Program-made: the position numbers and the translations under genes
DNA from: Anaerolineaceae bacterium
GTDB taxonomy: Bacteria > Chloroflexota > Anaerolineae > Aggregatilineales > Phototrophicaceae
Length of the DNA stretch: 64,000 bases
Direction: 5' to 3'
Assembly (NCBI GenBank): GCA_020634115.1
Contig: JACKCH010000012.1
Location: forward strand, 62,001-126,000
In this document: positions 25,884-35,230 of the stretch, piece after piece
How the letters are laid out: each line of letters begins with the position of its first letter
Position numbering within the stretch: position 1 is the stretch's first letter
The notes under the pieces: generated by a model
What the model was told of the DNA's origin: nothing
Databases searched by the model: none
What the model saw: the letters and a program-made list of their open reading frames with translations, nothing else

Positions 25884-27328
25884 CCCGCGCTTCCCGTAAA
25901 TACCGTAACCGTCCGCGTGACGATGGGGCGCAGTTGGCCTCGCGCCTGATTCGCTGTGTGCCTGCCGCGACAGTAGAACTGGAAACGTTCTGCAAAATGG
26001 CCGGGATAAAGGTCAGTTCCCGCGTGCCGACGGCGGCGGTAGAGTGTGTGCGCCGTCCCCATTTGCTCATCAACCCGGAATTCGCCGCCAAGCACTGTGC
26101 TCGTGATGAGCATCTGTTCTTACTCGTCATGCATGAGCTATGGCATGTCATCCTGGCGCATACCCGCTTGTACCCGCGCGTCACCCCGGCGCATAACATC
26201 GCGTTTGACGCCATCATTAACGCGGGACTGGCCCGCCAGTACAAAACCCCTGAATATCGCGGATTTTTTGAAGAACTCAACCCGGCGGATAAATTCCCGC
26301 ACATTTTACTGCGCCCGCCGGTAGGTTGGCCTGACGACCCGCACTACCCGGAAGATATTGGCCCGGCGGGGACCCGCCGCATTCTGGAACGCCTCTACCC
26401 GCCACCGGGGGAAGATGCACCGCCACTGCCGTTCTATGACGAGATTTTCCGACTGCTGTTTGAATATGCCAAAGAGAATGGCTGGGTCTGGGTAGAAGGT
26501 GATCCCTTCCTCCTCGGCGATCATGACGACCCCGAGGCGGAAGAACAGGCGTTAGATGATTCGGTGTTTGGGGAGGCTATCCGGCAGGTTTCCGGCTCCA
26601 TGCCGCCGCTGCCTTTGGGTGGGCGTGGTCAAGGTGGTCGTGATGGCGAACGCCAGGTTCAAATTGACCCCACCACCGAGCAGGTGCGCCGTGTGTTTTC
26701 AAATGTCCTGCGGCGCTGCTTGGGGCCGCGCCGAGGCAAACATCGCCGCCGGGTGAAGTCACTGGTACCGGGTATCGGTGGCGCCAGCGTGCTGCCTAAC
26801 CCGCGTGACCGTTTAGCACCGGCCCGCCGCTGCCTGGGTGTTCCCAATACGATCTGGAATCAACCGGGCAAGGTCAAAGCCCGTGTCCCCGAAACACCAG
26901 CCAAAGCGCATGTCTACCTCGACGTGTCCGGTTCAATGGGGCGGGTACTGCCGCATCTGCTGAGTCTGATTACGCCCTATGTAGTCGGGGGGCAGGCCGA
27001 GGTCTACCAGTTTTCGACTCGGGTCAGGGATTTGTCCCTGGCGGATTTGCGACAGGGAAAGGTGCGGACAACCGGCGGCACAAACATTAACTGCGTCCTG
27101 CAGCATATCGTAGAAACGGAAACGCGCCTGAACCGGGTCCTGATTTTGACGGATGGGGCAGTGGGCGCGCCGCATTACGACCTGGTTGAACAGGTACGCG
27201 CCCGTAACATGCGAATCTGCGTCGTGATGCCTGCTGAGGCCGCCTGGGAGGATGATCTGCGTGATTTAGCAAACCTCATGGTTACACTGCCGCCCGTTGG
27301 TGTCCCCGGTTCAACGTGGCGCCGCTGA
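25880..27328 (+). CDS. Metallopeptidase-like domain (DUF2201) fused to VWA domain
   Basis: The 482-residue protein begins with a putative zinc-metallopeptidase domain: HELWHVILAH places the HExxH motif at residues 85-89, followed by NIAFDAIINAGL, which resembles the third-ligand helix. The C-terminal third is a VWA-like domain with an intact metal-ion-dependent adhesion site: DVSGSMG (about residue 348), RTTGGTNIN and LTDGAVG. A Pro-rich linker lies between. This two-part design is typical of DUF2201-type proteins coupled to MoxR ATPases. It overlaps the preceding gene by ATGA. The substrate is unknown; cytoplasmic, as no signal peptide is seen. Confidence 0.85.
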   Translation: MTRASRKYRNRPRDDGAQLASRLIRCVPAATVELETFCKMAGIKVSSRVPTAAVECVRRPHLLINPEFAAKHCARDEHLFLLVMHELWHVILAHTRLYPRVTPAHNIAFDAIINAGLARQYKTPEYRGFFEELNPADKFPHILLRPPVGWPDDPHYPEDIGPAGTRRILERLYPPPGEDAPPLPFYDEIFRLLFEYAKENGWVWVEGDPFLLGDHDDPEAEEQALDDSVFGEAIRQVSGSMPPLPLGGRGQGGRDGERQVQIDPTTEQVRRVFSNVLRRCLGPRRGKHRRRVKSLVPGIGGASVLPNPRDRLAPARRCLGVPNTIWNQPGKVKARVPETPAKAHVYLDVSGSMGRVLPHLLSLITPYVVGGQAEVYQFSTRVRDLSLADLRQGKVRTTGGTNINCVLQHIVETETRLNRVLILTDGAVGAPHYDLVEQVRARNMRICVVMPAEAAWEDDLRDLANLMVTLPPVGVPGSTWRR

Positions 27329-27339
27329 TTTGACTTCAT

Positions 27340-27369
27340 GTCGGGGCGTACCACCATGTGCGCCCCGAC
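27340..27369. repeat. Intergenic palindrome between convergent genes
   Basis: GTCGGGGCG and CGCCCCGAC form a perfect 9-bp stem around a twelve-base loop, between the VWA gene (plus) and the S9 peptidase gene (minus). The GGGGCG/CGCCCC core matches the dispersed palindrome family, but the CCCTACAA end is missing. It probably also terminates both transcripts. Confidence 0.6.
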
Positions 27370-27386
27370 CTCTAACGCAGTGCTTT

Positions 27387-29426
27387 TTACTGCTTTTCCC
27401 CACAATACACATCAAACCAGTCCACCATGTGGGTCAACCGGGCGACCCGGTGTTCCGGTTGGCCGCTACGAGAAAGTTCGTGTCCATCCACCGGGAAGCG
27501 TACCATCTTCACCGTCCCGCCGCTGCGCCGCACAAACGCGAAAAGCTGTTCCCCGTCCGAAATCGGCACGCGGAAGTCGTTTTCACTGTGGATCAGCAGC
27601 AGTGGAGTCTTGATCTGGTGTGCGTAGGCAATCGGTGAGGCTGCCCACAGTTTTTCAGGGTTTTCCCAGGGTTCAACACCGAATTCATTCTTGGTGAAGG
27701 TCGGAATATCAGTTGTCCCGAAGAATGCCGACAGGTGATATACCCCGCGCTGCGAAACCGCCGCCGCGAACCGATCCGTATGGCCGACGACCCACGCTGT
27801 CATGAATCCGCCATACGAGCCGCCTGTGACTGCCATTCGCTGTTCGTCAACAAAACCCTTTGCCAGCAGGGCATCAATCCCGGACATTAAATCCGGCATG
27901 TCATTCACGCCCCATGCCCTGTGAATCCCGTCCCGGAACGCCGCGCCGTAACCATCCCCACCGCGTGGGTTGCAGTAAAACACCGCGTAACCCTGTGCTG
28001 CGTGGAACTGCCACTCGTGGAACATGGTTTTCGCGCTTGGCCCCCACATGACATGCGGGCCGCCGTGAATATTAAACGCCAGCGGGTAGGTTTGGCCTTC
28101 TTCGTAACCCACCGGCAGCAGATACCACCCCTGAATCTCGGTGCCATCCGGTGCATTCCAGCGCATCTCGTGGGTTTCTTGCACGATGACCTCTGCCAGG
28201 AATTTCCCGTTGGCATCCGTCATCTGCTGGGATTCATTTGCCCCCGCTGCCTGCCAGTAGAGTTCTGAGGGGTTTTCCGGCGTGCTGGCGGTATAGGCGA
28301 TGCTGCCTCCGGTGTGAATATCCAGTCCGTCCGCCATCCACCTGCCACCGACGATCTGCTCCACCGCGCCGCCCGCTGGTGAAACCTGGTAGATTTCCGT
28401 ATTGCCCCAACTGGCCGCCGTGAATACCAGGGCGCTGCTATCCGCCTTCCAGCGCACAATTTCCGTTGAGCGGTCAAATTCGAGTGTCAGATCGCGTGGT
28501 TCGCCGCCCGCTGCGGGCATCACTGTCAGGAGCAAATTGGAGCGGGATGATAAATCCACCTCAAAACGCTGGTAGGCAATCCACTTGCCATCGGGCGAGG
28601 GCAGTGGGCCATAATCGGAATAACTCAGGTCGGTAAGCTGTTCGGCTGTGCCGTCTGCAACCTGAATCCGGTAAATGCAACTCAGCCGCCAGGGTTCGTC
28701 GCCATCCGGCTCGGCGGTACGATCTGTCAGAATGTATGCACCGTCCGGTGTCCACTGGGGTTCACCGTAATCGGCGTCCACATCCGTCAGACGGCGCGGT
28801 TTAGCGTCATCACCTTCCAACTCGTCGGCTGTCGCCACCACATAAATCTGGTCGAAGCGGTCATCCAGGTAGCTTGTGCCTGCGCGGTACGGGATGCGCC
28901 AGATGATACGCGGGTCCCAACGCTGTTTCTCGTCATAGTCTTTGCGTTCTTTGTGCTGTTTGGCCTCGAACTTGTTGGCCGGTTTCGGGTCTTCCTCGCC
29001 ACTGTCCTCTTTGGCGCGTTCCGCCGCGTTCATCCCGGCCAGGAAGGCGATCTGACTCCCATCGGGCGACCATGCCGGGCTGGTTGCGCCGTTAGGCATG
29101 GCGGTTAAAGCGCAGGGTTCGCCGCCCGGTGCGGCCACCGGCAGCAGGTAAATCTGTGGTTTTTCGTCGCGGGAAGAAACGAAAGCCAGTGTCTTCCCAT
29201 CGGGACTCCAGCGGGGCTGCATGTCCTTGCCGCTGCGTGTGATCTGGACGCGCTTCCCGTTGCTGGTTTCAATCAGCCACAGGTTGCGTTTATAACCGTT
29301 CTCCATCCGGTCAACCGTCATGTGGACGTAAGCGATCCACTGCCCATCGGGGCTGATGCGCGGGTCTTCGATATAGGCGATCTGATACAGGTCGTCTACG
29401 GTAATGGGGCGTTTTTCTTTTTCCAA
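27387..29426 (-). CDS. S9-family peptidase (acylaminoacyl-peptidase / prolyl-oligopeptidase type)
   Basis: The 679-residue serine peptidase has an N-terminal beta-propeller with repeated WSPDG/ISPDG strands (for example DPRISPDGQWIAYVHM, QPRWSPDGKTLAFVSS) and a C-terminal alpha/beta-hydrolase domain. The triad is present: Ser in MAVTGGSYGGFMTAW, Asp in IHSENDFRVP and His in VDGHELSR. It trims short peptides in the cytoplasm (no signal peptide), fitting the oligopeptide transporter elsewhere in the window. I chose the TTG at 29426 because GAGG lies eight bases upstream; the extra upstream codons look untranslated. Confidence 0.92.
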   Translation of the reverse strand: MEKEKRPITVDDLYQIAYIEDPRISPDGQWIAYVHMTVDRMENGYKRNLWLIETSNGKRVQITRSGKDMQPRWSPDGKTLAFVSSRDEKPQIYLLPVAAPGGEPCALTAMPNGATSPAWSPDGSQIAFLAGMNAAERAKEDSGEEDPKPANKFEAKQHKERKDYDEKQRWDPRIIWRIPYRAGTSYLDDRFDQIYVVATADELEGDDAKPRRLTDVDADYGEPQWTPDGAYILTDRTAEPDGDEPWRLSCIYRIQVADGTAEQLTDLSYSDYGPLPSPDGKWIAYQRFEVDLSSRSNLLLTVMPAAGGEPRDLTLEFDRSTEIVRWKADSSALVFTAASWGNTEIYQVSPAGGAVEQIVGGRWMADGLDIHTGGSIAYTASTPENPSELYWQAAGANESQQMTDANGKFLAEVIVQETHEMRWNAPDGTEIQGWYLLPVGYEEGQTYPLAFNIHGGPHVMWGPSAKTMFHEWQFHAAQGYAVFYCNPRGGDGYGAAFRDGIHRAWGVNDMPDLMSGIDALLAKGFVDEQRMAVTGGSYGGFMTAWVVGHTDRFAAAVSQRGVYHLSAFFGTTDIPTFTKNEFGVEPWENPEKLWAASPIAYAHQIKTPLLLIHSENDFRVPISDGEQLFAFVRRSGGTVKMVRFPVDGHELSRSGQPEHRVARLTHMVDWFDVYCGEKQ

Positions 29427-29585
29427 GATCGTATCCTCTTGTGACTTTCGCGGTAAAGTGACTTTTCTGATTGTCGGATTATAGCGCAATCTGCCATTTT
29501 GCCATCACAATTGGATAGAGCCTGTGAACCTTTTGCGGTTCATCTCGTATCAGGTTTTACACGGCAGAATAACGGAGCAGGGGCG

Positions 29586-30143
29586 TTGCAGACTGACGAG
29601 GAATTAGCCCAGGGGGTACAGCGGGGGAATCGGGATGACCTGGCCGTACTGGTCGAGCGTCACCACAGCCCGCTGCTCGGCTTTCTCTACCGCATGACCG
29701 GCGGTGACCGGGCGCTGGCAGAAGACCTCGTGCAGGAATCGTTGGTACGGCTTTTGCGGGGGATTCACCAGTATGTTTATCCGCGCCCCTTCAAGCCCTG
29801 GCTCTACCAGATTGCGACCAACCTGACCCGCGATCATTACAAACGCGCTGATACTCGCCACACCGAATCCATGCCAGAGGACGCCCTTTCGTTGGGCGCG
29901 GCGGACGAACCCCAGCCAGAGGCGGCGCTGCTCCTTCGTAGTGAAGCGCGACAGGTTGCCGCCGCTATTCGGGAACTGCCGGAACACCAGCGCGAAGTCG
30001 TGATTTTCCGCTATTACCAGGAGTTTTCACTGGCCGAAATCGCCGACGCGCTCAATATCCCGGTAGGGACGGTCAAATCGCGGCTGTCCATCGGCCTGAA
30101 ACGCCTGCGGATAGTTTGGCTAGAGCAGGAACGTGAATTATGA
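29586..30143 (+). CDS. ECF-type RNA polymerase sigma factor
   Basis: The 185-residue protein has region 2 (LVERHHSPLLGFLYRMTGGD, AEDLVQESLVRLLRG, then FKPWLYQIATNLTRDHYKR) and region 4 (IRELPEHQREVVIFRYYQEF, LAEIADALNIPVGTVKSRLS) of an extracytoplasmic-function sigma factor. It redirects RNA polymerase to a small regulon. A TTG at 29586 with GGAG eight bases upstream gives the normal length; the open frame runs back to 29499. It overlaps the next gene by four bases (ATGA), so the downstream membrane proteins are likely its regulators or targets. Confidence 0.9.
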   Translation: MQTDEELAQGVQRGNRDDLAVLVERHHSPLLGFLYRMTGGDRALAEDLVQESLVRLLRGIHQYVYPRPFKPWLYQIATNLTRDHYKRADTRHTESMPEDALSLGAADEPQPEAALLLRSEARQVAAAIRELPEHQREVVIFRYYQEFSLAEIADALNIPVGTVKSRLSIGLKRLRIVWLEQEREL

Positions 30144-31003
30144 ACGATCAACTAATAACCCGTGAAGAACGTCTACGGGCGTTGCTGGCAGAGGACGTGG
30201 AATCTACCGAATCTGCTGAGGCGCTGCTGCCCCTCGTGACACATCTGGAAATGTGGTCAGCCCCGTCGCCATCCGCCGCCGCCACCGCGAGTCTGATTGA
30301 GACGCTGTTGCCCGAACTGCCTCCTCAGGAATCGCGCCGGGAACGAGTGCTATCCTGGTGGCCGCTGCTCCTGTTACGGGCGCAGTTGCGGGTGGTGCGC
30401 GGTGAAATCTGGTGGTCAACTGCCCTGGTGATGCTGCTGGGCGTGGTGGTGACGCTGGCGACTTACGATCCGGCATCGCCCGGCCTGCTGCCCTTCACCG
30501 TTCTGTCGCCGATCATGGCGGCTGTCGGGGTGGCTTTGCTCTATGATTCGGATATTCAACTGGTGCTGGAATTGGAAAGCACCACCCCGGTTTCAACCCG
30601 GTTGCTCCTGCTGGCACGGCTCACGTTGGTCTTCGGCTTCAATCTGTTCTTAGGGTCGGTGGGGAGCGTGGCGCTGGCGCTGTTCCAAAGTGACCTTTCG
30701 TTGTGGCCGCTGATTCTCTCTTGGCTCGCGCCGATGACCTTTTTATCGTGTTTCGCTTTTTTCCTTAGTGTGCTGACTGAGGATACTTTCGTTGGGATGG
30801 TCGCCGGGTTGTTTGTGTGGGGGCTGCATGTCGTCATGCAGAATTTCCCGTTTCAGGATGTTGTTTCGCTTGTCTTGTCGTTACCGGGTCTGACAGCGGC
30901 TGAAGGTCGCCCGCTATTGTTTGTAGCCGCGCTGTTTCTATTGGTGGTCGCGCTGTGGTTGGCCGGGATGAATGACCGTGAAATCAGAAGGGATATTGCC
31001 TGA
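30140..31003 (+). CDS. Membrane protein coupled to the ECF sigma factor (possible anti-sigma)
   Basis: The 287-residue protein starts with about 80 soluble, helical residues (TREERLRALLAEDVESTESA) and continues with about six membrane helices. The ATGA overlap with the sigma gene and the cytoplasmic N-terminus fit an anti-sigma factor, but no zinc-finger (HxxxCxxC) motif is present. The membrane part has the character of ABC-2-type permease subunits. I do not recognise the family. Confidence 0.6.
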   Translation: MNDQLITREERLRALLAEDVESTESAEALLPLVTHLEMWSAPSPSAAATASLIETLLPELPPQESRRERVLSWWPLLLLRAQLRVVRGEIWWSTALVMLLGVVVTLATYDPASPGLLPFTVLSPIMAAVGVALLYDSDIQLVLELESTTPVSTRLLLLARLTLVFGFNLFLGSVGSVALALFQSDLSLWPLILSWLAPMTFLSCFAFFLSVLTEDTFVGMVAGLFVWGLHVVMQNFPFQDVVSLVLSLPGLTAAEGRPLLFVAALFLLVVALWLAGMNDREIRRDIA

Positions 31004-31004
31004 A

Positions 31005-31940
31005 ATGTCTGTCACCCGTTATCTGTCGCTTCGTAATATGATTGCACTGGTTGTCGTGGTAGTGGGAGGGGTAGCTATCAGCTCGGTAGATACCGAGTCT
31101 CGCGCCGCCTTTGTTCGTCTCACCGCTAACGATACCCGCCCCTATGCCATCACAGTCACTTTGCTACTAGTGGGGGGCACGGCCTGGGGGAGTGTTTCGT
31201 TGGCTCGCAGCCTACGGAAGCGAGTTGGTCTGGCGTGGCGCGCCAGCCTGCGTTTTGCTGGATGGATTCCGTTCGTCCTGACTCTGGCGATCACGGTGAT
31301 GGCGCTCATCCCAGAGAGCAGCGGCACCAGCGGCTTTGTCTGGGAGGACAGAACCCGCATCATCGAATCCTTTATCCCGCTGGCTGTCGCTATCCAGGCT
31401 GCTCTCATCTTTTCCCCCGATGACGAACTGGCTTTAGAGGTGATGCTCGCCAGTCCCCGGCCTATTTATTGGGTACTGCTCGAACGGCTGGCGATTGTCC
31501 TGCTGGGGCAGGGGGCTATTGCGCTGGTGACGGTGGCGCTCAGCCTTGTCCTCGTGAAAGACCAGGAAATAGGGGTGGCTGTTCTCCGCTGGTTGCCACC
31601 GATGATTTTGATGGCCGGGATGGCGTCGTATATCACACTAAGTTCACGGGTAGCGGCCTTTGGGGTGACGGTATCCGGGCTGGTATGGTTCTTCTTCAAC
31701 TTTTTCGGCGAGTCGTTCCTGCCCGGTGCACCGACCTTCTGGCCGCTCAATGCCCTGCTGCCGTTTATCTGGCCGTTCCACCCCTACTTGCAGCCCGCCG
31801 ACCTCGGCATGGGTGATTACTGGCTGAACCGCCTGTGTGTATTGTTGGCTGGGATTGGGTTCATCATGCTGGCTGTTTACCAGCTTCAGCAGGAAGAGTC
31901 CGTTTTGCTTGGTTCGCGCCAATCAAAATCGAAAGGATAA
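31005..31940 (+). CDS. Multi-pass membrane protein, ABC-2-permease-like
   Basis: This 311-residue protein has about six to eight hydrophobic segments and little else (MIALVVVVVGGVAISS, AITVTLLLVGGTAWG, FVLTLAITVMALIP, and later pairs). It includes FSPDDELALEVMLASPRPIY, a cytoplasmic loop resembling the coupling region of ABC-2 permeases. The ATG at 31005 overlaps nothing but follows the previous stop by one base; an earlier ATG at 30972 is possible. It is probably a subunit of the exporter encoded by the following genes. Confidence 0.6.
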   Translation: MSVTRYLSLRNMIALVVVVVGGVAISSVDTESRAAFVRLTANDTRPYAITVTLLLVGGTAWGSVSLARSLRKRVGLAWRASLRFAGWIPFVLTLAITVMALIPESSGTSGFVWEDRTRIIESFIPLAVAIQAALIFSPDDELALEVMLASPRPIYWVLLERLAIVLLGQGAIALVTVALSLVLVKDQEIGVAVLRWLPPMILMAGMASYITLSSRVAAFGVTVSGLVWFFFNFFGESFLPGAPTFWPLNALLPFIWPFHPYLQPADLGMGDYWLNRLCVLLAGIGFIMLAVYQLQQEESVLLGSRQSKSKG

Positions 31941-31946
31941 TCTCCA

Positions 31947-32732
31947 ATGAACCTCAAGCTCGCGCAAATAGCGGGTATTGTTCGTTACGAATTCCGCCTT
32001 CATTGGCGCGGGCGGATACTATTTGTCATCATGCTGGCTATTTTAGTGCTGAGTGGTGTTGGCTATGTGATGATTCTGGGAAATGCGGACTTGCCCTCAC
32101 CGGGATTAATCACATCGGCATTGCTCATCATAATGCTGATTTTCCTGCTGCCGGTGGTTGTCTCTGACACTATCCCCAAAGATCGCCAACTCGGCGTGCG
32201 TGAACTACTCGATGCCCTCCCCGTGACGCAGGGTGTATATCTGCTCGGTAAACTCCTGGGAGGTTATGGTGTAACGTTCTCGGTATTGGGGTTAATCGTA
32301 TTGCCACTGGGTATATTCTATGGTCTGTCACCGGAGACGGTTTCATTTCCGCCCTATCTGGAAATCTGGTTTGCCGGTGCTGTTGCCCTGGTCATCATGA
32401 ATACGGGACTGGGGGTGCTGTTGCCTACCGCACAGCCCAACCGCCGCCGTGCGATCATCCTGATGGTTGCTGTTCTGGCGCTGTCTGTTGTGTTGAGTGG
32501 GCGCAGTTTTCAAGGGGACAATATAACGACGTTCCTCAATCCCACTCGCTTACCGCTAATCATGTATTACCTGGGTGATGTGGCTCACGCGGGGAGTATG
32601 GAAGTTACTCGATTCAAGCCGGTGGATGTCTGGCTTTCGATTGGCGTCGGGTTAATTGAGATTGTGATCGTTGGTGTCGCTGTCTGGGCGTGGCCGCGCT
32701 GGCGTGAAAATCGCCTGTTAGGAAAGGGATAA
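31947..32732 (+). CDS. ABC-2-type permease subunit, tandem paralogue 1
   Basis: This 261-residue inner-membrane protein has about six helices. It opens with an amphipathic coupling stretch (LAQIAGIVRYEFRLHWRGR), then SDTIPKDRQLGVRELLDALP and YLLGKLLGGYG, and has a conserved GLGVLLPTAQPNRRRA before the last helices. These same blocks recur in the next two genes and more loosely in the fourth. Its first ~80 bases are nearly identical to those of the 32739 gene, implying recent duplication or conversion. It likely forms the membrane part of an exporter with the ATPase at 35231. Confidence 0.75.
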   Translation: MNLKLAQIAGIVRYEFRLHWRGRILFVIMLAILVLSGVGYVMILGNADLPSPGLITSALLIIMLIFLLPVVVSDTIPKDRQLGVRELLDALPVTQGVYLLGKLLGGYGVTFSVLGLIVLPLGIFYGLSPETVSFPPYLEIWFAGAVALVIMNTGLGVLLPTAQPNRRRAIILMVAVLALSVVLSGRSFQGDNITTFLNPTRLPLIMYYLGDVAHAGSMEVTRFKPVDVWLSIGVGLIEIVIVGVAVWAWPRWRENRLLGKG

Positions 32733-32738
32733 TCTCCA

Positions 32739-33533
32739 ATGCACCTCAAACTCGCGCAAATAGCGGGTATTGTTCGTTACGAATTCCGCCTTCACTGGCG
32801 TGGGCGGGCGCTGCTGGTCATTACGCTGGCGCTGCTGGTGATGAACGGCATCACGGCGCTGGTGATGAGTCAGAGCAGTGACGCCATGCCCGATGGATTG
32901 GTTCTCAATCATTCCGCGATGTCCTGGGCAACGGTTGGTGTCACGCTCGCTTTCCTGTTGCCGGTGGTCATCGCCGATACCATCCCCAAAGACCGCCAAC
33001 TAGCCGTGCGTGAACTACTTGACACCCTGCCCATGACTCAGGGCGCATATCTACTCGGTAAACTGCTGGGGGTGTATCTGGCGGTGCTATCCGGTCTGGC
33101 GGTGGTGATGGTGGTTACTGGGGGAATTGATCTGGCTCTGTTTGGCGAAGTCAACCTGCCGAGTTTCGCGGAAATCTGGCTAGTGGGGGTGGTTTCAATG
33201 ACCATCCTCAGCGGTGGCCTGGGTGTCCTGCTCCCGGCGACGCAGCCTAACCGTCGCCGGGCAGTTGTGCTGGTAATTGTGGTTCTGGTGCTGACGACTC
33301 TCATAGGCGGACGTAGTTTCCAGGCCGGTACGATTGAATCCTACCTCAACCCGATTCATCCACCAATTATCATGTACTACCTCACCGGTGCGGCGGGGAC
33401 ATTCGGCGGCGCCGCGGTGTCTGAATTCACGCGGGGGGATGTCTGGCTCTCGATTGGCGCCGGGTTGGTCGAGGTCGTAATGGTCGGTGTCGCTGTCTGG
33501 ATGTGGTCGCGCTGGCGGGAAAACCGTGTGTAG
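32739..33533 (+). CDS. ABC-2-type permease subunit, tandem paralogue 2
   Basis: This 264-residue paralogue of the preceding gene has the same layout: IVRYEFRLHWRGRALLVITL, ADTIPKDRQLAVRELLDTLP, YLLGKLLGVYL and GLGVLLPATQPNRRRA. About six membrane helices are visible. The spacer before it (six bases, including AATCTCCA) is the same as the one before paralogue 1. Different loops between helices suggest that the copies are not redundant. Confidence 0.75.
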   Translation: MHLKLAQIAGIVRYEFRLHWRGRALLVITLALLVMNGITALVMSQSSDAMPDGLVLNHSAMSWATVGVTLAFLLPVVIADTIPKDRQLAVRELLDTLPMTQGAYLLGKLLGVYLAVLSGLAVVMVVTGGIDLALFGEVNLPSFAEIWLVGVVSMTILSGGLGVLLPATQPNRRRAVVLVIVVLVLTTLIGGRSFQAGTIESYLNPIHPPIIMYYLTGAAGTFGGAAVSEFTRGDVWLSIGAGLVEVVMVGVAVWMWSRWRENRV

Positions 33534-33552
33534 GCAAGGGGGATAGTCTGCC

Positions 33553-34347
33553 ATGCGACTCAAACTCATACAGATTGTTCATATCGCCCGTTATGAAATG
33601 CAAATGCACTGGCGCGGACGGGCGCTCCGGGTCATTATGCTGGCTGTTCTGGCGATGAATGGTTTAAACGGGGTGGTGGTACGTGATTATGCTGTCCTGA
33701 CCTCGTTTAATGTCACAGCGTCAATAGATGCGCTGGTCTGGACGACGCTTGGCGTGACTTTTGCATTCCTATTGCCCATCATGATCTCCGACGCCATCCC
33801 GAAAGACCGTCAACAAGGCGTGCGTGAACTGATCGATTCGCTCCCCGTGACGCGGAGTGTTTACCTGCTCGGCAAACTGTTGGGAGTCTACGTGGTGGTA
33901 TTCCTGATGCTAACGTTCACCATGTTGGTGATAGGCATTTTCTACCGCCTGATGCTGGGGGAGTTCCCGCTCAGACCCTACCTGGAAGTATGGACTGTTG
34001 GTGCGGGTGCGCTGGTTATCCTGAACGGTGGACTGGGGGTACTTCTGCCCGCTACACAGCCCAACCGCCGCCGCGCTGGCGTACTGATGGTCGTTGTCCT
34101 GATATTGGGATTTGCATTAGCCGGACGGGGTTTTGAGGGCGATAGCATCCTGACTTACCTCAACCCGATTCGTCCGCCGCTGATGATGTACTACCTGACT
34201 GGTTTTGCCGGTGATAAGGGTGCGGATTTAGTGACACAGTTCACGCGGGAAGATGTCTGGCTCTCGAATGGCGTCGGGCTGATTGAACTTGTAATCGTCG
34301 GGGTCGCGGTGTGGGCATGGTCGCGCTGGCGTGAAAGTCGAGTATAG
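33553..34347 (+). CDS. ABC-2-type permease subunit, tandem paralogue 3
   Basis: This 264-residue third copy has IARYEMQMHWRGRALRVIML, SDAIPKDRQQGVRELIDSLP, YLLGKLLGVYV and GLGVLLPATQPNRRRA. Its 5' end is more diverged than those of copies 1 and 2. The C-terminal LIELVIVGVAVWAWSRWRE is shared with its siblings. Same operon, 19 bases after copy 2. Confidence 0.75.
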   Translation: MRLKLIQIVHIARYEMQMHWRGRALRVIMLAVLAMNGLNGVVVRDYAVLTSFNVTASIDALVWTTLGVTFAFLLPIMISDAIPKDRQQGVRELIDSLPVTRSVYLLGKLLGVYVVVFLMLTFTMLVIGIFYRLMLGEFPLRPYLEVWTVGAGALVILNGGLGVLLPATQPNRRRAGVLMVVVLILGFALAGRGFEGDSILTYLNPIRPPLMMYYLTGFAGDKGADLVTQFTREDVWLSNGVGLIELVIVGVAVWAWSRWRESRV

Positions 34348-34349
34348 AC

Positions 34350-35168
34350 ATGGATATTCACATGCTTCAAGTCAGGTTGGCTCAATTACGGGGCATGGCT
34401 GTTTACGAATTCCGCCAACACTGGCGCGGGCGGCTGCTCGTCGCCCTCATCTTCGGTTTTGTGCTAACGATAGGCCTTGACGTTCTGGTGGGGGGCAGCG
34501 TCCGCTGTGATTCGATTGCCCTATCCGATTTCGCCGTATGTCAGCAGGGGGTTACGATTACCGTCACGACTGTCACTCTGTTTCTGGCGCTCCCGCTGGC
34601 CGTCCTGCTGCCGATTATGGTTGCTGAGGTGATCCCGCTGGACACTCAGCGCGGGGTGCGTAGTTGGCTGGATGCGATGCCCCTTCACACCGGCACGTAT
34701 CTCCTGGGCAAGCTACTCGGTTTATGGTTGGCGCTGGCGGTGGCGCTGCTGATTGCCATGTTCATCACCGGGACGCTGTGGTGGCTTGCAACCGGGGCGT
34801 TTGATATGCTGGTCTATTTCCAGATTTGGGTATTCGGTATCGGTGTGGTTGTTCTGTTGAACAGTGGTTTGGGGGTGTTGCTGCCCGCCGGACTCACCAC
34901 GCGACGGCGGGCTATCCTTTGGAATACAGCGTGGATTATCGTGCTGGCCGGGCTGGTGCAGGGGAGTGATTTTCTGAGTTACTTCAATCCATTGCGGATG
35001 CCCATTATTAACTACCACATCGCGGTCTACGCACCTATGTTTAGCCCTTCGCCCGAATCAGACCAACTGGTGACCTTGTTGAAACCGCTTGTCGGTGGTT
35101 TGGCGGGATTAGCCATCGTCTTTTGTGTTGCCTGGATGTGGCTGCGTGGTCAGTCCGGCCGGACATAA
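34350..35168 (+). CDS. ABC-2-type permease subunit, diverged paralogue 4
   Basis: The 272-residue protein is the most diverged of the set: MAVYEFRQHWRGRLLVALIF, AEVIPLDTQRGVRSWLDAMP, YLLGKLLGLWL and GLGVLLPAGLTTRRRA align with the other three. An extra loop with two Cys (GSVRCDSIALSDFAVCQQ) lies after the first helix, probably outside the membrane. It starts two bases after the stop of copy 3. Confidence 0.72.
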   Translation: MDIHMLQVRLAQLRGMAVYEFRQHWRGRLLVALIFGFVLTIGLDVLVGGSVRCDSIALSDFAVCQQGVTITVTTVTLFLALPLAVLLPIMVAEVIPLDTQRGVRSWLDAMPLHTGTYLLGKLLGLWLALAVALLIAMFITGTLWWLATGAFDMLVYFQIWVFGIGVVVLLNSGLGVLLPAGLTTRRRAILWNTAWIIVLAGLVQGSDFLSYFNPLRMPIINYHIAVYAPMFSPSPESDQLVTLLKPLVGGLAGLAIVFCVAWMWLRGQSGRT

Positions 35169-35230
35169 CTCGTGAACCTTTGCGTGGCCTTGCTCGTAAC
35201 GGGCGGTATGAACGAATGGAGTAGAAACCG

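Noticed and set aside
23629..27328. MoxR-VWA operon as a phage-defence island
   Set aside because: No nuclease, toxin or other effector domain and no neighbouring defence genes are visible; kept only as an unexplained operon.
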